From the NCBI RefSeq assembly GCF_000150275.1, contig NW_002060949.1, forward strand, positions 4,238,499-4,302,498: 64,000 nucleotides of DNA. The letters are read 5' to 3'. The notes beneath the pieces are model-generated. The model did not search any database, was not told the DNA's origin, and saw only the letters and a list, made by a program, of their open reading frames with translations. The DNA comes from Trichoplax adhaerens (lineage: Eukaryota; Placozoa; Uniplacotomia; Trichoplacea; Trichoplacidae). How positions within the stretch are numbered: position 1 is the stretch's first letter; the number at the start of each line of letters is the position of its first letter. The position numbers and the translations under genes were made by a program. This document shows, piece by piece, positions 53,701 to 64,000 of this stretch.

Positions 53701-56700
53701 GAAAGTGAATGGGAATCGAGTAAAAAGGAAAGTTCTGAAAGAATGGAAGAGCTTGGCGAAGTTTTTTCTGGTAGTAAACCTTTGGCTCGGATAGAAAAAA
53801 ATGGTTAGATGATTTTCGATTTTTAGACATTGTTTCACGTATACAGTTGTCATGTTGATTAATGGCATACTTTTATATATCGCGGTGTACAAACTAATTA
53901 TAGCTAGCCTACAGGCTTGGTTTACAGAAATGAAAAATCAGATTAATTTACTGAACTATGATGATTCCACATCTGCTGGTAGAAAGATCGTTCAACTAAT
54001 ACAGGCCCTGGAAGAAGTATGATTAAAAGACTTTAAAATATTTTAATAACCATTCCATTGTTAATATTTTCGATGTCTAAAATAGTATCATCGAAAATTT
54101 TGGCAATTTATAGGTCCAAGAATTTCATCAACTAGAAACGAATTTGCAGGTCAAGCAATTCTTAGCGGAGACTGGGGGTTATCTGCGCAAGATGCTTAGA
54201 ATAATAAATATTAAGGAAGAGGTACTGACAAGTTAGCGTAAGAAATTTTTGAAATTGTTTTTTATCCCCTTATCCCCTTATGTGCTTGCTACTAACTGAA
54301 TGTCGTAAAAACTTCAGAACCTGATCAGTTTAGATATTGTAGCGGATATGTCATACGCATGGGAGATAATTGACAAGTATGTTTGTTCTTTTTTACTAAT
54401 TGTAGATATTGTGTTAAATGTTATTTATCTATTCTATCCAAATAAGCTGCAAGAGATCTTTAATTAGGAATTTGTTGAATCTTTTAGCTTTACCGAACTA
54501 ATGCAAAAAGGTATAAGAAAAGATCCTAGCTTGGTAACTAAACTAAGGGCTACTTTCTTGAAGGTTAGTAGGATATAATCCTTTGAAATGATTACAGTAA
54601 CTGACCATGTATGCTGAACTTAACCGTTAATGTTATTAAACTATGATCTATAACTTTAAATAGGCTGCGTCAGCTTTAGAATTACCTTTAGTTAGAATTG
54701 GCCAATGTAATAGTCCTGATCTTAGGAGTGTCTCGCAATATTATTCAGCTGAGCTTGTATCTTATGTTAGAAAGGTAATTCATATGCTGTCAAAGATGTA
54801 AATTTAATCTATGATCAACTGGTTCTGTCAAAACTCAAGAAATTATTATATTACAGGTGTTGCAAATTATACCTCAGACAATGTTTGCATTACTTGGAGA
54901 GATTGTGAAATTGCAAACTATGAACCTAAAGCCGGTAGTCTTTTTAGATGAAACTAACAAACATTGTATTCGTACATATTATGCAAGCATTAATATACAT
55001 TTTTGTTTAACTATCGCAATCAGCTTCCTACTCGTCTCGATAAGGATAAATTGAAAGAGTTTGCTCAACTAGAGCAGCGACAGAAGGTATTGCATACAAT
55101 ACAAAACTATACATGATTTATACCGTATTGTAGTATTTCCGAGTTTAGGCTGGTTCATTATAACATCAATGGAAAAGTTATCCACTTCTTCAAAATGAAC
55201 TTCTCACTCTTTGGTTATTTAGGTAGCTAAGTTGACACATTCAATATCTATCTACACGGAAGGAATCTTGTTAATGAAGACAACTTTAGTCGGTATTATC
55301 AAGGTAGTAAAACTTGCTTTAGTAATCCATTTTTTGTATTTGACCGAAAATATAGTAGATATTTAGATTATCCTTTTCGATCATTAAATTTGAGGTCGAT
55401 CCTAAGCAACTACTTGAGGATGGAATTCGGAAAGAGTTAGTACTACGGGTTGCCTTTGCGTTACACAAAGGCTTAATGTTTAATCCAAAATCAAAGGTAC
55501 TGTCATTATATCTATGAAGAATGATTTTCCTTCCCATAGCTAACTACGAGTATAACTTATTGAGTGCCTTGATTCAACCAGGCACATGAGCTACTACACT
55601 GTCTCAAATCTTTACAAGCAATTATGGATGGATTTAAGAGATCGTTCGAGTATATCCAGGATTATGTAAATATATATGGATTAAAGATATGGCAAGAAGA
55701 GGTTACTATGAATATATTATATCTAGGTTGAGGCATTGGCTTCTTATCGCTTTCTAATGTATGTTGTAGGTCACTAGGATTATCAATTATAATATTGAAC
55801 AAGAATGTAACAGTTTTTTAAGAAAGAAGATAGAAGATTGGCAGTCAATTTATCAATCAACCGCTATACCAATTCCACGTTATCCACCAATGGGGGACGG
55901 TTCCGTAAACTTTATCGGCAGGCTAGCGAGAGAAATATTAAAATTTACTGATTACAGGTAAGGACTATATACTACGTCGTATGTATCTTTAATGAAGACG
56001 TTAATGAGTTTTAAATTTTTAACATTACTTTTAGAACTAGCTCTTACATCAACCAAATGAATGCATGGTACGACGTGAAAACAAAGGAAGAACTAGTTAA
56101 TATTAAATTATTTTCACAATTACAGGTACTATTGTACGGAACGTATTATATTCAGGTCATTTGTGCTATAGTATATCACAGATATGACTATTTACAGTAA
56201 GTGCTCCTAACTGTTTAAAATTTATCCACCTAAGGTTAGTCTGGGTACTTGTGGACTAACAGGACTTGATCGACTATTGTGCTTCATGATTGTAAAGGAA
56301 TTACAGGTGTTCTGATTTAATTTGAAATTTAAAGGGTAAATAAAATTTGCTTACTAATTAGGAATTGTTTGATAAACTGGATCGATACAGAATTTCAAAG
56401 TTTTCCACGTTAAAAGAGCAATGAAAGATGGAATGTTTTGTACTATGTTGAACTCTTTGAACCAACAAATACAACCAACAACAAAATTAGTTGGTAATTA
56501 TCTCTTTACATCTATTTACTCATAATGCCAGAAGCCTTAATATAATATTTCATTTTAAGGTAATGCGTCAAAAATTTATTCTCTTTTCATCGCTAAAATC
56601 GAGAAAAAATGGCCTTTATATTCCGCAATCATTTTAAGGGTGAATATAACAATAATTGGCATAATGAATATTAGATTAGAGTAATGGCTATGTTTATTGA

Positions 56701-57898
56701 ACTTTTAATGGGAGTAATCATGGTATTTAAACGGTTACAGGTTGGACAAATGCAATTGATTCGCTGTCAAATCCTCCGGGAACTTAATTTTTCTTGTAAA
56801 TTCGACTCTAAGATGTTATCTGGTTGCTTAGAGACTTTCAACAAGTATGCTTTAGCTAAATTAAAACATAGTTGAACCATCGATATAACTGTTACTATAA
56901 TAATAACAATCAATGTAGAGCGATCCTAATGGATATACAGAAACATTATTCCGATCCGAATTTACCCTATCCCGGTGAAGATAATCCATTGTTGTTCGAA
57001 TTAACAACATACTTAGAAACTGCTGGAATTGCTAATCCTCTTAAGAAGGTAAACTTTGACTATCAAATTCGAAAAATGAGGTTAGATCTTGATTACGAGT
57101 GTTTCAAATTAGCGCTTAGAATATTTTTTCTTTCAAGATTTATGTCACCATGAACAACATCCCACATTTATCACTCTTCATTTTCTCCTTCGTGCTGGCT
57201 CAGCTGCCTAAGTTAACTTTTGTTAAAAGTGCTGGTATGTGCTTTTTGTTTATTTAGCCCGTATTCCATCTTTCAAATCTGAAAATTGTAATATGTTTCA
57301 ACATTTCCTCTTTTAATATATTACATTTCACTTTTGCAGGTGGTCTCTTTTGCAAGAAAGTAAATGATCCTTGTGACGGCGCCCCATTTGTTGCAGGAAT
57401 TGTGACATTACTGCAGCAATTTCATACGAAAAATACTGATGTATTTTTACAACTTATCGCTCAATACTTACGATCAGTAATGGATTCTTCTAGTTCCACG
57501 TAATAATTACATCCTTGTGCTATGTGTATATTTTAGCTGAAATCTCATTGAACTATTGTTATTAAATAACTGCTATGATCTAATTGCAGGACCAAAAGTA
57601 GCGATTTATCTCCTGATGTTACGAACTGTTTTGTATTCTTGGATAATTTCATACACTATGCTAACATTCCTCGAAAGGTTTGTATAAAACAATCGATAGA
57701 TCAAATTCTTTATAATTAGATTACCTATTTTTGTCGGTATGCTATAAACAAGCATTGCTAATGGATAACAGCGCAATCTTTGTAAGACAATATTAATTTT
57801 TTTATTGCTTGATATCATTCATATTATTTGATTAGAATATCGAAGCGATTTTCCCGGATTATGTATTCAACGAATTTTATCACTACGTTAGTAGCTAA
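50798..57898 (+). CDS. WASHC5: Strumpellin, WASH complex subunit 5
   Basis: Large helical subunit of the WASH complex, which activates Arp2/3 on endosomes for cargo sorting. The start ([20 protein letters not shown]) matches the family N-terminus. Exon 1 is 50798-51022 and joins 51390-51496 in phase ([15 protein letters not shown]). Family blocks run the whole length: [240 protein letters not shown] and a final exon [20 protein letters not shown] saw no broken exon. The length appears similar to human (about 1,150 residues). Confidence 0.96.
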
Positions 57899-58871
57899 GA
57901 AATGAACCAGCTATCATTAGTTCTCAATATAGACATTTTCGTTATTTCGAAATTTAAGTGATTCCCTTGTAACATTGCATTAATGTCATATGATTAAACG
58001 ATATAGTGCATTCAATATTAAAATCTCGATTATGATATCAATAATGATGTAATTCTATAGTGTCCTAGTTGTAAATTGGTGAGTCCTGAATTTTAAAAGT
58101 AGGTTATACTAATATATAAACGTATGCTCTTCAAATAAAGACGTAATGTGTTAGATATACATGGAATAATCCGTAATTCGTTAGTTCCGGCATAAATTGG
58201 ATTGTCAGTAAACAATTCTAGATTATTTACTATATCATAATACACATTTATGGATACATTGGAAATGTACAGTCAGACAAATATCTTTGCTGACTAAACT
58301 TAATTGTATCTTATTAGTATTGTTATTTTACATCATGGCAGATGTCGGCATAGAGCATGTAGAAATAAATTTGGTCGACATAGGAATAAATTTTTTACAT
58401 AGATTCATGAATATTTCTTATTTTTATAAATAGATACAGATACCATGGAGATTTAATTCCAATAAAATACGGATAAAATTGCGTCAGTTATAACATTTTC
58501 TTTTCCTATCCTTTTTTATTAAGGAGGGGTTTATACCATTGTAACCGATCACTTTGATAGCGAAAGTTAATATGAATCCATAACGTAAGCTTAATTAATC
58601 ATGACTACCCTCAATCTAGGCTTGCATATACGATCAATTTTAGAGTAGATGTCATTGATACAATTTCTTCCATTCAGCCCTTGCTTGTGGTATAATATAA
58701 TAAAACGTACAAGTCATCAAGTGATATATATGAGCATTATGACACCAGTATGTTGTAATTTATCTCATCGTTTAAGATCAAATTTATACGTCTTCTGATC
58801 TTAGCTTGCTAGTTAAATACATAGTTTACCACATGTCAGCCATGAGATTTTATAAAATTATGATGCCCAAA
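57899..58871. other. Convergent 3' spacer between WASHC5 and the two-TM orphan
   Basis: AT-rich sequence with no exon, no dense GTAC cluster and no other repeat seen. An AATAAA at about 58134 could be the WASHC5 polyadenylation signal. Confidence 0.6.
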
Positions 58872-59411
58872 TTATGAATGTTCCAATTCCGTTTCACTTT
58901 GTGAATAACATTGATTTATTCGCCTAAAAGGATTCGGCGGCAATCTTTCTTTCATAATGTTAGGAACGAGTAATTGATATCGAGCATTACCGTTATCACT
59001 ATCGTGACTGGCTCTTCGTGATTTTTTAAAACTAGTCCATATTATAAGTGATATTATTAATAGGAATATAACTAGCAGTATAACTAAGACCGATAGTATT
59101 TTACAAATATCAATTTTTTTCCAAGTTCTATCTTGACTTTGTTGCACTATAACACAGCTGTGGTTGTAATATCGGTGTAGCGAAAGATCTGATGTCGGCG
59201 TTTTTATTGTTACTAAGATGACGAAAATGGCTATAAATAATAATGTGATCGCGATTAGTGCTATGATTAAGCATATATTCCTCTGAACAACTACCGTAAG
59301 AGATTTTCTATCGTCCTCATTTTCATGTGTTAGGTAGTGATAATCGTTGATGCCGTATTTTAAAAATTTCGTCTCATCAGATAATTCTCTGTTGTCTTTT
59401 AAACCATCCAT
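58872..59411 (-). CDS. Unrecognised two-pass membrane protein (single exon)
   Basis: Intact 179-codon ORF starting MDGLKDNREL. Two strongly hydrophobic helices are predicted, at about residues 45-69 (NICLIIALIAITLLFIAIFV) and 105-128 (ILSVLVILLVIFLLIISLII). They are separated by a roughly 35-residue loop with two Cys (NHSCVIV and KIDICK). The second helix is followed by a basic stop-transfer (FKKSRR) and a polar tail ending SQSETELEHS. The layout resembles small tetraspan-half or claudin-like fragments, but no family motif is visible. No intron, unlike its neighbours. Confidence 0.7.
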   Translation of the reverse strand: MDGLKDNRELSDETKFLKYGINDYHYLTHENEDDRKSLTVVVQRNICLIIALIAITLLFIAIFVILVTIKTPTSDLSLHRYYNHSCVIVQQSQDRTWKKIDICKILSVLVILLVIFLLIISLIIWTSFKKSRRASHDSDNGNARYQLLVPNIMKERLPPNPFRRINQCYSQSETELEHS

Positions 59412-60287
59412 TTCATAGAAGTAAGTGAATTAAAATGAATTAACTGAAAGGAGCGAATGATCTTGAACCGGTAAATGGTATCGTCTATAATTGAAATGGA
59501 CAGGAGGATGCTTGCGAATAATAGAATACCGATATTTCGATCCGTTGCTGTAAATACTGTAGAAGAGTGTTAATAATTATATCTCAGAATAATAACGAAT
59601 ATCCCTTGAAGATAACACATTAGGATATAGACAATAACTACTGGATGATCAAAAATTGAGTTCGCAAAATGAAGCTAGCGAGAATTAAAGAACTGATCCA
59701 TCACTTTACTCTGTAGTTTTCGATACCGTTACGAATAACAAAGGGTATTGTTACTTTAATATTAACTGCATGTCTGCATCGTTCAGTGATCCTGTACTAA
59801 TACTCTATAAATTTATAGTTTCTTGCTTACGATTTAATCAAACAACCGTACACAATGACCAAGGAACAAAATAAAATAATTAAAATGACAATGCCTGATA
59901 AATGGATTGTAGCCTTTTGTCTATGCACGGAGTTAAATTGTATTGGCTATATTAAAGAGTAGAAGGGTGAGGGGTTTGAAGTTTTAGGACAGTTAATATA
60001 TAATGTTTTTTTTGCTAATCAAAGACTAATTCCATTATTAATAATATCAAAGTCGCTATATCGTACACAGCTTCACATATGGGTAACAATCTTAAATTTT
60101 ATTTTTTCCCACATTAGGCATAATATAATAGAATGAATAGATCATTTGATACAAAACAATTTTTAGACATGTCGAAAGTAAATTGAAACACGTAAACATT
60201 GCCCTAGTGCTTTTGTAATGAAAATCAAGTATATGCCTTAATAAGAATACGCTGAGTATTCTAAAAATCATCTTAAGACCAGATAAG
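59412..60287. other. Non-coding flank before the assembly gap
   Basis: No exon or repeat recognised on either strand. It includes the 5' flank of the two-TM orphan and runs into the N gap. Confidence 0.6.
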
Positions 60288-60337
60288 NNNNNNNNNNNNN
60301 NNNNNNNNNNNNNNNNNNNNNNNNNNNNNNNNNNNNN
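60288..60337. other. Assembly gap (50 N)
   Basis: Exactly 50 undetermined bases, which suggests a fixed-size scaffold gap of unknown true length. The last visible exon of USP14 runs directly into it. Confidence 0.99.
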
Positions 60338-63374
<3,037 letters not shown>

Positions 63375-64000
63375 AGAAAATATTATATTTTAAATAATAT
63401 TACATAATTTGTAATCTTATTCAGTTTATTGCATTTTTAGTATAGTCATTTACTATTTATCTTTTTTAAACAAGATTGATGAGTAAGTACGCAATGTAAT
63501 ACATCAACTTATAAGAAATGATAGTGATAAGGCTATATTAATAAAATAGCTACGAATACCGTATATAATAATGATAGTTGTACCCACGATTGTTTATTGA
63601 TTGCTATCGAATGGTTCCAAATTTTAAAAATGACACTGCCTCAGTCTTATTATTGAAATAATTCTTCTATTACTATTCCAACAGCTGACGATTACCGATT
63701 GGAGTTTTACCTCCGTTAATACGTATTATACAAGTATCTTTGCAAGATTGAATACTATACACTATACGATGTAGAAATAATGTGAATGGTATTGATTGGG
63801 AGTTTATTAATTAATCCATCAATCACAATTGTCTAAGATATACGCTCGTATACTGCATGTAGACGTAGGTAAAACATGTAGAGTATTACCGAGATATACG
63901 CGCACGTATGCTATTTAATAAATATGTCCAGCCGTGACTTTACGGGTGCAGCAATTACACTATTGCTGTATGTCATACAATCTATAAACTGGCAAGATAA
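63375..64000. other. Probable USP14 intron or upstream sequence
   Basis: No UBL-domain exon recognised on the minus strand. The exon at 63374 begins right after an acceptor, so this stretch is expected to be intronic in USP14. Confidence 0.5.

Overview
The window is animal nuclear DNA. It is AT-rich, and its genes are split by many short introns (mostly 50-400 bases, GT...AG). The gene set is metazoan: strumpellin of the WASH complex, TM9SF4, Elongator ELP3, RPS21, an endosomal syntaxin, the dynein-assembly factor DNAAF2/Kintoun, USP14, and a large LRR-Roc-COR/TIR/MBT protein. The compact layout, intron style and domain mixture fit a placozoan (Trichoplax/Hoilungia-like). That assignment is an inference; no taxonomic search was possible. 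All gene models were assembled by eye from reading frames and splice signals, so single exon edges may be off.

Layout. 1-2084 has no recognisable coding exon but may hold a TATA box and a 5' UTR exon. 2085-20587 (+) is one very large multi-exon gene. It encodes, in order, a basic/acidic N-terminus, LRRs, a Roc-like domain with no GTPase motifs, a COR-like region, a beta-rich SPRY-like segment, an MBT repeat, a second LRR set, an EF-hand, an intact Roc GTPase, COR, a degenerate TIR, a TIR with its catalytic Glu, an acidic repeat tail and a C-terminal CaaX box. It is the most unusual object here and looks like an undescribed signalling or innate-immunity architecture. 22991-28411 (+) is TM9SF4. 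29311-33264 (-) is ELP3. 35432-36436 (+) is RPS21. 36904-39924 (-) is a syntaxin-7/12-like Qa-SNARE. 43047-43919 (+) is an intronless orphan ORF. 46518-50322 (-) is DNAAF2. 50798-57898 (+) is WASHC5. 58872-59411 (-) is an intronless two-TM orphan. 60338-63374 (-) is USP14, cut by a 50-N assembly gap on its 3' side and by the window end on its 5' side.

Genes alternate in orientation, giving three head-to-head pairs: ELP3/RPS21, syntaxin/orphan and DNAAF2/WASHC5. Dense clusters of a GTAC palindrome motif (TACTGTACAGTA-like) sit in the 5' flanks of these pairs and upstream of TM9SF4. The tail-to-tail spacers lack comparable clusters, which suggests a promoter-linked repeat. Functionally, several genes belong to endosome and Golgi trafficking (WASHC5, TM9SF4, syntaxin), but nothing suggests they are a co-regulated cluster.
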